Positions 7,517 through 16,062 of a stretch of DNA of 37,399 nucleotides are shown here, piece by piece. Position 1 is the first letter of the stretch. Every line of letters starts with the position of its first letter. Source of the stretch: DASYQD01 sp036005845 (GTDB lineage Bacteria; Acidobacteriota; Thermoanaerobaculia; Multivoradales; JAIOJS01); NCBI GenBank assembly GCA_036005845.1, contig DASYQD010000153.1, forward strand, positions 1 to 37,399, given 5' to 3'. A program made the position numbers and the translations under genes. The notes below the pieces were generated by a model. It was not told the origin of the DNA, did no database searches, and saw only the letters and a program-made list of their open reading frames with translations.

Positions 7517-9571
7517 TTGCGCGCCGCGGCCGCCGGCGGTGCGAATGGCGGGCGCCGTTTGATCGCGCTGCTGCTGTTCGTCGCGTCGCTGCTTGCCGGC
7601 GCGGCGTGGGCGCGCCTGCTGCCGGGGAGGATCGGCTGGCCGGAAAGGGCGGCAGGCGCGGCCGTCATCTCGGTGTTTGCCGGGATGTGGGCGAGCTGGC
7701 TGGCGGTGCTCGTCTGTGGCTTCGCGGCGGGCGTGGCGGTCGCGACGCTTGCTCTGGCGGGCGCGACGTTCGCCGGTTGGTGGTTGGCGCGTCGACGCGG
7801 AGCGCCGCCCACGGCACCGCTGCCGCGCAGGTTGCGCTGGTGGTGGTTGGGCACCACGGCGCCGCTCTCGGCACTGCTCGTCTACCTCGACTCGACGCAC
7901 TTCCTGCCGCTGCTCGACGGCGGGTGGGGGAGCGCGGGCAGCACGTGGGGCGACCTTGCGCTGCACGCCAGTCTCACCGCACGGTTCTCTCAGGAGCCGC
8001 GCTTCGAGTGGGACTTCCCGCTGCTCCACGGCGCTCCCCTCACCTATCCATTCCTCAACGACTTCTGGAGCGGCGTGCTGCACCGCGGCGGCATGTCGAT
8101 GCGCTGGGCGCTGCTGCTGCCGACGCTGCTGCTCGGCCTGGCGCTGGTGCAGCTCCTCTTCTTCGCCGGCTGGCGCGCCGCGCGCAGCCGGCTCGCCGCT
8201 GTATTTGCCTGCCTGCTGGTGCTCTTCGACGGCAGCGCGGCCGGACTGCCGGTCTTCTGGCTGGAGCTGCGCGGCGAAGGCCTGCCGTTCGTCGAGTACC
8301 TGCGCCACGTGCGCCACGACTTCGCGCACGTGCCCGCCATCAACGTGCGCTTCTCGAACATCATCTGCGACGCGCTGCTGCCGCAGCGCGGGATGCTCGC
8401 CGGATTGTGCGCCTTCCTGCTCGCGGTCCTGCTGCTGCGCAGCGCGTGGGAGCGCACGCGAGGGGCCCGCGACGGTGATGACGAATGCGACGCACGCGGA
8501 TCGCTCGCCGGTGCCGCGCTCGTGCTCGGCGGGCTGCCGTTCGTGCACGTGCACACCTTCCTCGTCCTCGCCGGCGTCATGGCGTGGCTCGCGGCGGCGC
8601 GCTTCGTCCAACGGCGGCCGCGGGCGTGGCACTGGGCGGCGGCGCTTTTCGGCGGAATCGTGCTCGCGGCGCCGCAGCTCGGCTGGCAGCTCGGCCACTC
8701 CTTCGGCGAATCGTTCTCGCACTGGCAGCTCGGCTGGATGACGGCGCCGGGCGAGAGCCCGATCGCCTTCTGGGCCCGCAACCTCGGCGTGCTGCTGCCG
8801 TTCCTCGCCACCGCACCGTGGTGGCTGCGGCGATGGCCGGCGCGCGGCTTCTGGCTGCACCTGATGGCGCCGTGCCTGGCGCTGTTCGCCATCGCCAACG
8901 TCTACCTCTTCCAGCCGCACGCCTACGACAACCTCAAGCTCCTCTTCTACGCGTACCTGGCGCTGGCGCTCGGCACGGCGTGGCTGCTGGCGGGCTGGTG
9001 GCGGCGGCGCGGCTGGGTGGGCAAGGTTGTCGCCGTGGCGGTCGTGCTGCTCGCCACCACGAGCGGCGCGCTCTCCGTGTTGCGCGAGGCGACGCTGCAC
9101 TGGCCGCTGCTCGACGCCGACGAGGTGGCGATCGGCTTCGAGCTGCGCAGGCTGACGCCGCCGGATGCCCGCTTCCTCGTCGCCGACCAGCACGATCATC
9201 CGGTGCCGATCATCGCCGGCCGTCGCATCGTGCTCGGATACCGCGGCTGGCTGTGGACCTACGGCCTGCACGTGGCGCCGGTGCTCGCCGACGTGCGCAG
9301 CATCTACGCCGGCGAGGACGCGGCGCCGCTGCTGCTGCGCAAATACGGCGTCGACTACGTCTTCATCGGCCCCGGCGAGCGGCGCGCTTTCGCGGTGAAC
9401 GACGCCTGGTTCGCCGGCCGCTATCCGCTGCTCTTCGAGCGCGGGCCGTACTTCGTCTACGAGGTCGGCTACGGCACGGGTGCTGACGGCACGGCCGCCG
9501 GCGGCGTCTCCGGCACGAAGCTGCGCGTGCCCGAGGGCAGCCGGCCGGCGAACGTCTCGGCGTCGAAGTAG
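7517..9571 (+). CDS. Polytopic membrane protein, GT-C glycosyltransferase-like
   Basis: 684 aa with about a dozen hydrophobic segments, starting at LIALLLFVASLLAGAAW. The loop after the early membrane segments contains WGDLALHASLTARFS, where an Asp and His follow a GxxW stretch. GT-C enzymes carry acidic residues in this first large loop and transfer sugars from lipid-phosphate donors on the outer face of the membrane. The C-terminal 150 residues form a soluble domain (ARFLVADQHDHPVP, KYGVDYVFIGPGE) as in many such proteins. The start is uncertain: TTG at 7517 or TTG at 7559, neither with a good RBS; an in-frame TGA at 7496 limits extension. The last 34 codons overlap the convergent gene. No specific substrate can be assigned. 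Confidence 0.75.
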   Translation: MRAAAAGGANGGRRLIALLLFVASLLAGAAWARLLPGRIGWPERAAGAAVISVFAGMWASWLAVLVCGFAAGVAVATLALAGATFAGWWLARRRGAPPTAPLPRRLRWWWLGTTAPLSALLVYLDSTHFLPLLDGGWGSAGSTWGDLALHASLTARFSQEPRFEWDFPLLHGAPLTYPFLNDFWSGVLHRGGMSMRWALLLPTLLLGLALVQLLFFAGWRAARSRLAAVFACLLVLFDGSAAGLPVFWLELRGEGLPFVEYLRHVRHDFAHVPAINVRFSNIICDALLPQRGMLAGLCAFLLAVLLLRSAWERTRGARDGDDECDARGSLAGAALVLGGLPFVHVHTFLVLAGVMAWLAAARFVQRRPRAWHWAAALFGGIVLAAPQLGWQLGHSFGESFSHWQLGWMTAPGESPIAFWARNLGVLLPFLATAPWWLRRWPARGFWLHLMAPCLALFAIANVYLFQPHAYDNLKLLFYAYLALALGTAWLLAGWWRRRGWVGKVVAVAVVLLATTSGALSVLREATLHWPLLDADEVAIGFELRRLTPPDARFLVADQHDHPVPIIAGRRIVLGYRGWLWTYGLHVAPVLADVRSIYAGEDAAPLLLRKYGVDYVFIGPGERRAFAVNDAWFAGRYPLLFERGPYFVYEVGYGTGADGTAAGGVSGTKLRVPEGSRPANVSASK

Positions 9572-10992
9572 GCGTACGCCTGCGCGTGCGCGGGGCTGAG
9601 CTTGAACGGCATCACCCGGTAGGAGCGGTGGAGCAGCGCCTCGACGTCGGCGCGGTGCGGCTCGTCGACGAACAGCACCGCGGCGTCGCCCGGCGGCAGC
9701 GCGCCGTCGTTCCAGTGGCCGACGTGGTGGAAGTCGGCGAGCAGCCAGGGCAGCGGCCACGACAGGTTCATCACTACGTGGATCGGCAGCGTGCGCAACG
9801 ACGGATCGGCGGCGGCCGCGCGCTCGAGCACGCGCCACGGCTCGAGCGCCTCGGGCACCGTCTGCACGTAGATGTAGGGCTCCTTGTTGTCGGCGTAGTG
9901 CACGTAGTTGAGCCGCACGCCGAGCCCGAGCGACGTTGCGGCGACCGCCGCCGTCAGCGCCGCGCCCACCCAAGGCCGCGTCGACTCCGCCAGCCGCACC
10001 AGCGCCCAGGCGGCGACGAAGGCGCAGGGCCAGACGAGCTCGAGCACGCACCACGGCGTCTTGTAGTGGATGAGGCTGTAGGCGGCGAAGGTGGCGAGCG
10101 AGTAGAGCGCCAGCGGCCGCAGCGGCGGCCGCGCCGCGAGCGCCGCCCACGGCGCGGCGACGAGGCCGACGAGCGCCGCCGGCTCGTAGCGCGCGAACAG
10201 CTTCAGCCAGTAGAACCAGGGCTTCTCGTGCCCGGCGCCCTGCATCGCCCGCGTCGACCAGATGGCGTAGGGCGCGAAGAAGCGGACGAGGCCCTGCGGA
10301 TCGCGGCCGAAGCCGGAGTAGAGGAGCGCCAGCCCGATGAGCCCCGTCGCCGCGACCGGCAGCACCCAGCGCAGCGGCGGCCAGGTCGGCGCCGCCTTCG
10401 GCTCGCCGACCCAGCGGCGCGACAGCCGCCATGCGCACCAGGCGGCGAAGACCGCCGCCGCGTGCACCACCCACACTTCCTTGGTGGCGAGCGCGCCGGC
10501 GATGCCGATGCCGACCTCCCACACCGCCAGACGCCGCGGCCGCGTGCGCCATCGGCACCAGCCGCGCAGCGCCAGCATGGTGAAGAAGAGGAACTCGCTC
10601 TCGTGGATGGCCCAGCGCGCGTACAAGACGAGCGCCGGCGAGACGGCGAGGAAGAGCGCCGCCGTCCACGCCACCCGGCGGCCGAGCGCATCGGCGCAGC
10701 CGATCGCCAGCCACACCGCGGCGGCGCCGAAGAGCACCGTCGTCATCCGCAGCGCCCACAGGTTGTGGCCGAGCAGCACGCGCGCGAGCGCCAGGAAGTA
10801 GTAGTGCAGCGGCCCGTGGTAGTTCTCAGCGTCGTAGTGGTAGAAGCCTTCGCTGAGCACCTTCTCGGCGAACCAGCCGTTGACCCCTTCGTCCGAGTGC
10901 GGCGGCCGCAGCGGCAGCGCCCACAGGCGCAGCACCAGCGCGAGGCCGAGGATGGCCCACGGCATCCAACGCCTCTCGGCGAGCGTGCGCAT
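9469..10992 (-). CDS. Agl23-like (TIGR03663-type) membrane protein, GT-C fold
   Basis: 507 aa with many transmembrane segments. The first outer loop reads SDEGVNGWFAEKVLSEG followed by YHGPLHYY, the hallmark of the TIGR03663/Agl23 group, in which the Asp-Glu pair is the GT-C metal/catalytic site. Members are linked to glycan or flippase steps on the outer membrane face. It is convergent with the other GT-C-like gene and their 3' ends overlap by 103 bp, so the pair may share a surface-glycan role (inference). The start at ATG 10992 is preferred because GATAAT lies 7 nt upstream, giving a leaderless mRNA. ATG 11001 overlaps that box, and the longer open frame to 11175 has no support. Confidence 0.8.
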   Translation of the reverse strand: MRTLAERRWMPWAILGLALVLRLWALPLRPPHSDEGVNGWFAEKVLSEGFYHYDAENYHGPLHYYFLALARVLLGHNLWALRMTTVLFGAAAVWLAIGCADALGRRVAWTAALFLAVSPALVLYARWAIHESEFLFFTMLALRGWCRWRTRPRRLAVWEVGIGIAGALATKEVWVVHAAAVFAAWCAWRLSRRWVGEPKAAPTWPPLRWVLPVAATGLIGLALLYSGFGRDPQGLVRFFAPYAIWSTRAMQGAGHEKPWFYWLKLFARYEPAALVGLVAAPWAALAARPPLRPLALYSLATFAAYSLIHYKTPWCVLELVWPCAFVAAWALVRLAESTRPWVGAALTAAVAATSLGLGVRLNYVHYADNKEPYIYVQTVPEALEPWRVLERAAAADPSLRTLPIHVVMNLSWPLPWLLADFHHVGHWNDGALPPGDAAVLFVDEPHRADVEALLHRSYRVMPFKLSPAHAQAYAYFDAETFAGRLPSGTRSFVPETPPAAVPSAPVP

Positions 10993-10999
10993 CGCGCGC

Positions 11000-11005
11000 A
11001 TTATC
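11000..11005 (-). promoter_or_regulatory. -10 box GATAAT, probable leaderless start for the Agl23-like gene
   Basis: GATAAT on the minus strand is followed by 7 nt and then ATG at 10992. The position fits transcription starting at the start codon and decides the start choice. Confidence 0.4.
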
Positions 11006-11192
11006 TCCGCGCGGCGCGCCGGGAATGGCGCCGCGGACGCTGGTGCCGTTTGGAATGCCGCTCGGCCCGCGCGTGGCGCCGCGCGCGCCCGCGCCTCGGT
11101 TAGGCTAGGCGCCCCCGGCCGCCACCGCGGAGCGCGCATCCGAGCCGTCCGTCGCGCGACCAACCACCAACTCACAGCGGAGGGTCTTCATC

Positions 11193-12680
11193 TTGCCCGA
11201 ATCGCCTTCGCCCAAGCCGTGCCCGCGTTGCGACGCGTGGTGCGCTCAGCCGTCGAGACTCGCCGGCTGGTCTCTCGCTGCCGCGCTCGTCGTGCCGCTT
11301 GCCGGCTGCGCCGTCACGACAGCGAAGCCGCAGACCGCGGCACCGGCCGTCTCGAAGCCCGGCGACAAGGCCGCCGCGGAAGTGCCTGAGGCGTTCCCGT
11401 CCACCTACAAGCCGCTGCCCTCGCAGCCGACGCTGATCAAGAACGCCACCATCCTCACCGCCACCGGGCCGCGCCTCACCGGCGCCTCGATCCTGCTGCG
11501 CGACGGCAAGGTGGCCGCGGTGGGCGCCACCGTCGACGCTCCCGCCGACGCGGTCGTCGTCGACGGCACCGGCAAGTGGGTGACCCCCGGCCTCATCGAC
11601 ACCCACTCGCACCTCGGCGTCTACGCGGCGCCCGGCGGCGATGGGTTGGACGACGGCAACGAGGCGACCAACCCCAACACCGCCGAGGTGTGGGCGGAGC
11701 ACTCGGTGTGGCCGCAGGACCCGCAGTTCCCGCTGGCGCTCGCGGGCGGCGTCACCACGATGGAGATCCTGCCCGGCTCGGCGAACCTCTTCGGCGGCCG
11801 CTCGGTGACGCTCAAGAACGTGCCCTCGGTCAGCGTGCAGGGGATGAAGTTCCCCGGCGCGCCCTACGGCCTCAAGATGGCGTGCGGCGAGAACCCCAAG
11901 CGCGTCTACGGCAAGAAAGGGCGCGCGCCGTCGACGCGGATGGGCAACATGGCGGGCTACCGGGAGGCGTGGATCCGCGCCCGCGCCTACGCCGACAAGT
12001 GGGCGAAGTGGCGCAAGGACGGCAGCGATCCCGACAAGCGGCCCGAGCGCGACCTCCAGCTCGAGACCCTCGCCGGCGTGCTCGACGGCAAGATCCGCGT
12101 GCAGAACCATTGCTACCGCGCCGACGAGATGATGCAGATGATCGATATGGCCAAGGAGTTCGGCTACAAGATCGCCTCGTTCCACCACGGCGTCGAGGCC
12201 TACAAGATCCGCGACGTGCTGGCGCGCGAGGGGATCTGCGGCAGCCTGTGGTCGAACTGGTGGGGCTTCAAGATCGAGGCCTACGACGGCATCCCGCAGA
12301 ACATCGCGCTGATGGACGAGGCGGGTGCCTGCGCCATCGTGCACTCGGACTCGGCGCAGGGCATCCAGCGCCTCAACCAGGACGCCGCCAAGGCGATGCG
12401 CGCCGGCCGCGAGGCGGGCATCGACGTCAGCTACGAGAATGCGGTGCGCTGGATCACCATCAATCCGGCGAAGGCGATCGGCGTCGACCAGTGGACGGGA
12501 TCGCTGGAGCCCGGAAAGATGGCCGACGTGGTGCTGTGGTCGGGCGACCCCTTCAGCATCTACAGCCAGCCGCTGCAGGTGTGGATCGACGGCGCGTTGC
12601 TCTTCGACCGCAAGGACAAGTCCCGCCAGCCCGCGACCGACTTCGAGCTCGGGCTGCCGGCGAAGGAGGTGGCGTGGTGA
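11193..12680 (+). CDS. Amidohydrolase-family lipoprotein (metal site intact)
   Basis: 495 aa. The TTG start at 11193 is set by GGAGGG 8 nt upstream. A long N-terminal signal ends in a lipobox (VVPLAGC), so the protein is probably lipid-anchored in the cell envelope. The amidohydrolase beta-sandwich (TLIKNATILTATG, LLRDGKVAAVG) leads to HxH in DTHSHLG. Further His residues in RVQNHCYRADEM and ASFHHGVEAYK and the Asp in IVHSDSAQG complete a mono- or dinuclear metal site. The C-terminal LEPGKMADVVLWSGDP is the family signature. Known relatives are imidazolonepropionase/prolidase-like hydrolases; the substrate is not predictable. It overlaps the next gene by 4 nt (GTGA), so the pair is translationally coupled. 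Confidence 0.9.
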   Translation: MPESPSPKPCPRCDAWCAQPSRLAGWSLAAALVVPLAGCAVTTAKPQTAAPAVSKPGDKAAAEVPEAFPSTYKPLPSQPTLIKNATILTATGPRLTGASILLRDGKVAAVGATVDAPADAVVVDGTGKWVTPGLIDTHSHLGVYAAPGGDGLDDGNEATNPNTAEVWAEHSVWPQDPQFPLALAGGVTTMEILPGSANLFGGRSVTLKNVPSVSVQGMKFPGAPYGLKMACGENPKRVYGKKGRAPSTRMGNMAGYREAWIRARAYADKWAKWRKDGSDPDKRPERDLQLETLAGVLDGKIRVQNHCYRADEMMQMIDMAKEFGYKIASFHHGVEAYKIRDVLAREGICGSLWSNWWGFKIEAYDGIPQNIALMDEAGACAIVHSDSAQGIQRLNQDAAKAMRAGREAGIDVSYENAVRWITINPAKAIGVDQWTGSLEPGKMADVVLWSGDPFSIYSQPLQVWIDGALLFDRKDKSRQPATDFELGLPAKEVAW

Positions 12681-13999
12681 GCGGGCGTCGCGTGCAACTG
12701 AGGTTCGACGTTCGAATCGTGCTGCCGGCGCTCGCGCTGGCGGCGTGCGCGCTGCTCGTTGCGACGACAGCGCGCGCGGAGACGATCGCCATCACCGGCG
12801 CCAAGGTCTACCCGGTGTCGGGAGCGGCGATCGAGAACGCCACCGTGGTGCTGCGCGACGGCAAGATCGCCGCGGTCGGCGCCGCTGTCGCTGTGCCAGC
12901 CGGCGCGCGGGTGATCGACGGCCGCGGCAAGTGGGTGACGCCGGGCCTCTTCGACTCCTCATCGCGCCTCGGCGCGGTGGAGATCGACGCCTACGACGAC
13001 ACCACCGAGGCGCAGGTCGAGGACGACCGCATCACCGCCGCCTTCGACGTCGTCGACGGCTTGAACCCGCTGGCCACCAACGTGCCGGTGACGCGGGTCG
13101 AGGGGATCACGCGCGCGGTGGTGATGCCGCGCGCCGGCAAGTCGCTGATCGCCGGCCAGGCGGCGCTGATCGACCTCGCCGCGCTGCCGGCGCCCGATCC
13201 GCGGGGCATGGTGGAGCGCGACCCGGTGGCGATGGTGGCGGTGCTCGGCAGCCAGGGTGCCGAGCTCTCCGGCGGCGCCCGGGGCGCCGCGATGCTGCGG
13301 CTGCGTGAGGCGCTCGAGGACGCCAAGGACTTCGCGCAGAACCGCAAGGCGTGGGAGACGGCGCAGCACCGTGAGTACCCGCTGTCGCGGCTGGACCTCG
13401 AGGCGCTGGCGCCGGTGGTGAAGGGCGAGCTGCCGCTGGCGGTGTTCGTCAACCGCGCCAGCGACATCCTCGCCGCGCTGCATTTCGCCGACGAGTACAA
13501 GCTGAAGTTGATCGTGCTCGGCGCCGCCGACGGCTGGATGGTGGCGCCGCAGCTCGCGGCGGCGAAGGTACCGGTGGTGGTGGATCCGATGACGAACATC
13601 CCGGACTTCGAGAGTCTCGGCGCGACGCTGGAGAACTCGGGGCGGATGGCGAAGGCGGGAGTGAACGTGGTGTTCGCTTCGTTCGACGCGCACAACTCAC
13701 GGGACTTGCGGCATGCGGCTGGTGAAGCGGTGGCGTATGGGATGCCGTGGGATGCGGCGTTGCGAGCGTTGACGGCGGGTCCGGCGAAGGTGTGGGGAAT
13801 CTCGGATCGCTACGGCACGCTGGAGGCGGGGAAGGACGGCGACGTGGTGGTGTGGAGCGGCGACCCCTTCGAGTTGTTGACGAGCGCGGAGCACGTCTTC
13901 ATCAAGGGCGCCGAGGTGCCTGCCGACACTCGGCAACGGGAGTTGCTGCAGCGTTATCGCCACGTTGGCGAGGCCATGCCGCCAGCTTATCGGCCGTAG
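12677..13999 (+). CDS. Amidohydrolase-like protein without the HxH metal motif
   Basis: 440 aa, secreted (signal peptide to about residue 33, ending TARAE). The fold markers are the same as in the upstream gene (LRDGKIAAVGAAV, GKWVTPG, LEAGKDGDVVVWSGDP), but the HxH motif DTHSHLG is replaced by DSSSRLG and no substitute His cluster is obvious. A zinc-dependent hydrolase activity is therefore doubtful; it may be a non-catalytic partner of the first amidohydrolase. The GTG start at 12677 overlaps the upstream stop and has AAGGAGGT 6 nt before it. The 3' part, from about 13700, has a slightly different base style (many TGG/GCG-rich short runs) but the frame is intact. Confidence 0.85.
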   Translation: MSGRRVQLRFDVRIVLPALALAACALLVATTARAETIAITGAKVYPVSGAAIENATVVLRDGKIAAVGAAVAVPAGARVIDGRGKWVTPGLFDSSSRLGAVEIDAYDDTTEAQVEDDRITAAFDVVDGLNPLATNVPVTRVEGITRAVVMPRAGKSLIAGQAALIDLAALPAPDPRGMVERDPVAMVAVLGSQGAELSGGARGAAMLRLREALEDAKDFAQNRKAWETAQHREYPLSRLDLEALAPVVKGELPLAVFVNRASDILAALHFADEYKLKLIVLGAADGWMVAPQLAAAKVPVVVDPMTNIPDFESLGATLENSGRMAKAGVNVVFASFDAHNSRDLRHAAGEAVAYGMPWDAALRALTAGPAKVWGISDRYGTLEAGKDGDVVVWSGDPFELLTSAEHVFIKGAEVPADTRQRELLQRYRHVGEAMPPAYRP

Positions 14000-14109
14000 G
14001 TTCGCGGCGAAGAGGGTGGTCATGAGCTGTTGAGGCTTGCGACCACCCCGCGGCTTCGGTGCTTGTGAGCTGCGAACGCCTGCGACCGCCCGGCCGGCGT
14101 TCGCTGCCG

Positions 14110-14259
14110 GGTCCGGAGGGCGCCGCTGTGGGGCACGCTCGCCTTTCTGAGGTGTGCGAGGGGGAGCGGCTCGCTTGCCTCCGGGCGCTTGCTCGATCGC
14201 TGTTTTCGAACGACCACGAATGCGCCCTCCGGAAGCCCCACTGCGGCGCCCTCCGGACC
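14110..14259 (+). repeat. 150-bp element with 25-bp terminal inverted repeats, copy 1
   Basis: Bases 14110-14134 and 14235-14259 are inverted repeats with 24 of 25 matches (GGTCCGGAGGGCGCCGC at the left end). The interior is GC-rich and non-coding. It resembles a MITE or REP doublet. Confidence 0.6.
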
Positions 14260-14660
14260 CGGCTGCCGCGAACGCCTCCATGAGTGGTCGTCGAGCGACC
14301 TGCTGGCTAGCTCGGGTGCTGTCGTGGTGACTGCGACTATCTACCTCGCGCTCATTTGCGTGCGGTAGGACTCGCATCGTCGTGCCGCTAGTGAGTCGTT
14401 GGCGCGCCGACGACACGCCGTGGCCCACTCGCGGTCCCGCCGTGGTCGCCCAATTCCACGCGCCGTGATGCTGACGACCACGGCTGTACCGCGAGTGAGC
14501 CACGCTGTTTCAGCGGCGCGCGTTGAAACACTAGCGGCACGACAGACTCGCCGCCGCCGCGAAAAGAGAGCGCGAGGTAGAGCGCACTGCCGACCACGGC
14601 CACATTCGAGCTTGCCAACAGGTCGCTCGACGTCCACTCATGAAGGCGGCTGCGTCCGGC

Positions 14661-14813
14661 GGATCCCGAGGCCGCCGCGGCGGGGCCTCCCGGAGGGCGC
14701 TGGAGTCGGCGCTCGGTGACAGCGCTTTCCTGCGCGCCCTCCGGGCGAGGCGAGCGCCCCCGCCCGAATACTCCGAAAGCGAGCCGTGCCCCGCAGCGGC
14801 GGCCTCGGGATCC
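14661..14813 (-). repeat. 150-bp element with 26-bp terminal inverted repeats, copy 2
   Basis: Bases 14661-14686 and 14788-14813 are inverted repeats with 25 of 26 matches (GGATCCCGAGGCCGCCGC at the left end). It sits at the mirror position of the 14110-14259 copy in the large inverted repeat, with related but diverged ends. Confidence 0.6.
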
Positions 14814-14902
14814 GCCAGCAACCGCCGGCCGGGTGGTCAACACCAGTCGCACACCACGAAATCAGGTGCGCACACCACGAATGAGCCGCGTAACCCGGTT
14901 GC

Positions 14903-14908
14903 TACAAT
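14903..14908 (+). promoter_or_regulatory. -10 box TACAAT, probable leaderless start for the esterase
   Basis: TACAAT is followed by 5 nt and then GTG at 14914. There is no Shine-Dalgarno upstream of that GTG, which fits a leaderless transcript. Confidence 0.4.
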
Positions 14909-14913
14909 CTCGC

Positions 14914-15978
14914 GTGCTCAAACCATCCTTCGTCATCCTCCATCGTTCCCTCGCCATCCTCGGTGTCCTCGCGGTTCTCGCCGCCACCCCGTCGCGCGCC
15001 GACGTTCAGCGTGGCTGGGACACGATCCAGCTTCCCGGCACGGGCTCGTACACCATCAACTACGTGCCGCTGGGCCTCGATCTCTCCACGCCGGCGCCGA
15101 TGATCGTGTTCCTGCACGGCTACGGCTCGGGTCCGAACACCTGGCAGCAGACCACCCATATCGGGCAGATCGCCGAAGAGCTCGGCTTCGTCCTCGTCAT
15201 GCCGCGCGCGGCGGTCAACCTCGACTTCGGCGAAGGGGCAGACGACGCCGTCGTCGACGAGGCCATCGAGGCGACCGCGGCGCGGCTGCCGATCGATCGC
15301 CGCCGCATCGGGCTCTCGGGCTTCTCGGCGGGCGCGGCGTACGCGCTCGTGCTTGCGTACACGACGCCGAACGCCTTCAACGGCGTCTTCGCGATGGCTG
15401 GGCCCTACCGCGTGATCGTGCATCTGCAAGACCCGAAGACCCCGCCGCCGGCGCGGCTCCTCTACGGCACCCTCGATCCCAACTACCCGCTGTCGTACCT
15501 GGCCTGGCAGCAGATGCTCGGCCGCCTCGGCGTGCCGGTACAGAGCGAGATCGTGCCCGGCCTGCCGCATCAGGTGCCGCCCGACGACAGCTTGCGCGCC
15601 GGCTTCCACTTCTTGCTCGACCAGCCGCGGCCGACCTGCGTGCCGAGCGCCACGGCGATGTGCCTGCGCGATCGCTTCCGCGTCGAAGCGACGTGGCAGA
15701 GCGCCAGCGCGCAAGGCACCGCCGGTGTCGTGCAGCTCACGCACGAGAGCGGCTACCTCTGGTTCTTCGACGCCGCCAACGCCGAGGTTAACCTGAAGTT
15801 GCTCGACGGCTGCGTTCCGAACGGTCGCTATTGGGTGTTCGCTGCCGGCACCACCGATGTGGGCGTGACGCTCACCGTCACCGACACGGTCACCGGGCAG
15901 GCGAAGAGTTACTTCAGCCCGCGCGGCGCTCCGTTCCAGCCGATCCTCGACACCGGCGCCTTCGCCACCTGCCCATGA
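14914..15978 (+). CDS. Secreted alpha/beta-hydrolase (PHB-depolymerase/feruloyl-esterase-like) with C-terminal beta domain
   Basis: 354 aa. A signal peptide (1-29, ending ATPSRA) is followed by an esterase domain: HGYGSGP oxyanion region at 69-75, nucleophile Ser138 in GFSAG, an acid probably at Asp188 (GTLDPN) and His219 (GLPHQV). This matches the LpqC/polyhydroxybutyrate depolymerase-like group, which cleaves ester bonds outside the cell. From about residue 245 there is a separate domain with CVPSATAMCL at its start and TDTVTGQAKSYFSPRG near its end, of a kind I associate with secreted proteins of Acidobacteriota. GTG 14914 is preferred over ATG 14881 because the signal peptide starts cleanly and the -10 box fits. 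Convergent with the S8 protease. Confidence 0.82.
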   Translation: MLKPSFVILHRSLAILGVLAVLAATPSRADVQRGWDTIQLPGTGSYTINYVPLGLDLSTPAPMIVFLHGYGSGPNTWQQTTHIGQIAEELGFVLVMPRAAVNLDFGEGADDAVVDEAIEATAARLPIDRRRIGLSGFSAGAAYALVLAYTTPNAFNGVFAMAGPYRVIVHLQDPKTPPPARLLYGTLDPNYPLSYLAWQQMLGRLGVPVQSEIVPGLPHQVPPDDSLRAGFHFLLDQPRPTCVPSATAMCLRDRFRVEATWQSASAQGTAGVVQLTHESGYLWFFDAANAEVNLKLLDGCVPNGRYWVFAAGTTDVGVTLTVTDTVTGQAKSYFSPRGAPFQPILDTGAFATCP

Positions 15979-16012
15979 CGCGGACCCGCTGATACGAGGG
16001 TGGGTGGGGGCG

Positions 16013-16038
16013 CCCCCTGCCACTGGAGGGGCAGGGGG
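16013..16038. terminator. Hairpin between convergent genes, possible bidirectional terminator
   Basis: Perfect 9-bp stem CCCCCTGCC/GGCAGGGGG (16013-16021 and 16030-16038) with an 8-nt loop, midway between the convergent stops at 15978 and 16063. There is no T-tract, so termination activity is uncertain. Confidence 0.45.
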
Positions 16039-16062
16039 TCGGGGGGACAGGGGTGAAGTGGT

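Larger units (their letters stand above)
14055..14860. repeat. Large imperfect inverted repeat (about 2 x 400 bp) filling a gene-free stretch
   Basis: The interval 14000-14913 has no convincing gene. Its left half, read forward, matches its right half, read as reverse complement, around a centre near 14462. Matching blocks include ATGAGTGG(T/A)CGTCGAGCG (14280 and 14641), CTACCTCGCGCTC (14341 and the complement of about 14565), GTCGTGCCGCTAGTG (about 14381 and the complement of about 14535) and CCCGGCCGGCG near both outer ends. Divergence is considerable, so this is an old inverted duplication or two copies of a dispersed element in opposite orientation. Confidence 0.65.

Noticed and set aside
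7079..10759. 1226-codon open frame on the minus strand running from the STAS gene back through two membrane protein genes
   Set aside because: Only the last 125 codons read as protein (STAS). The rest is Arg/Ala/Gln-rich shadow translation of high-GC coding DNA.
11002..11175. 58-residue N-terminal extension of the Agl23-like protein
   Set aside because: Arg/Ala-rich with no membrane or family features; the -10 box and conserved sequence place the start at 10992.
11576..12676. Upstream extension of the second amidohydrolase through the first gene
   Set aside because: The extension is a frame shadow; GTG 12677 with AAGGAGGT is the clear start.
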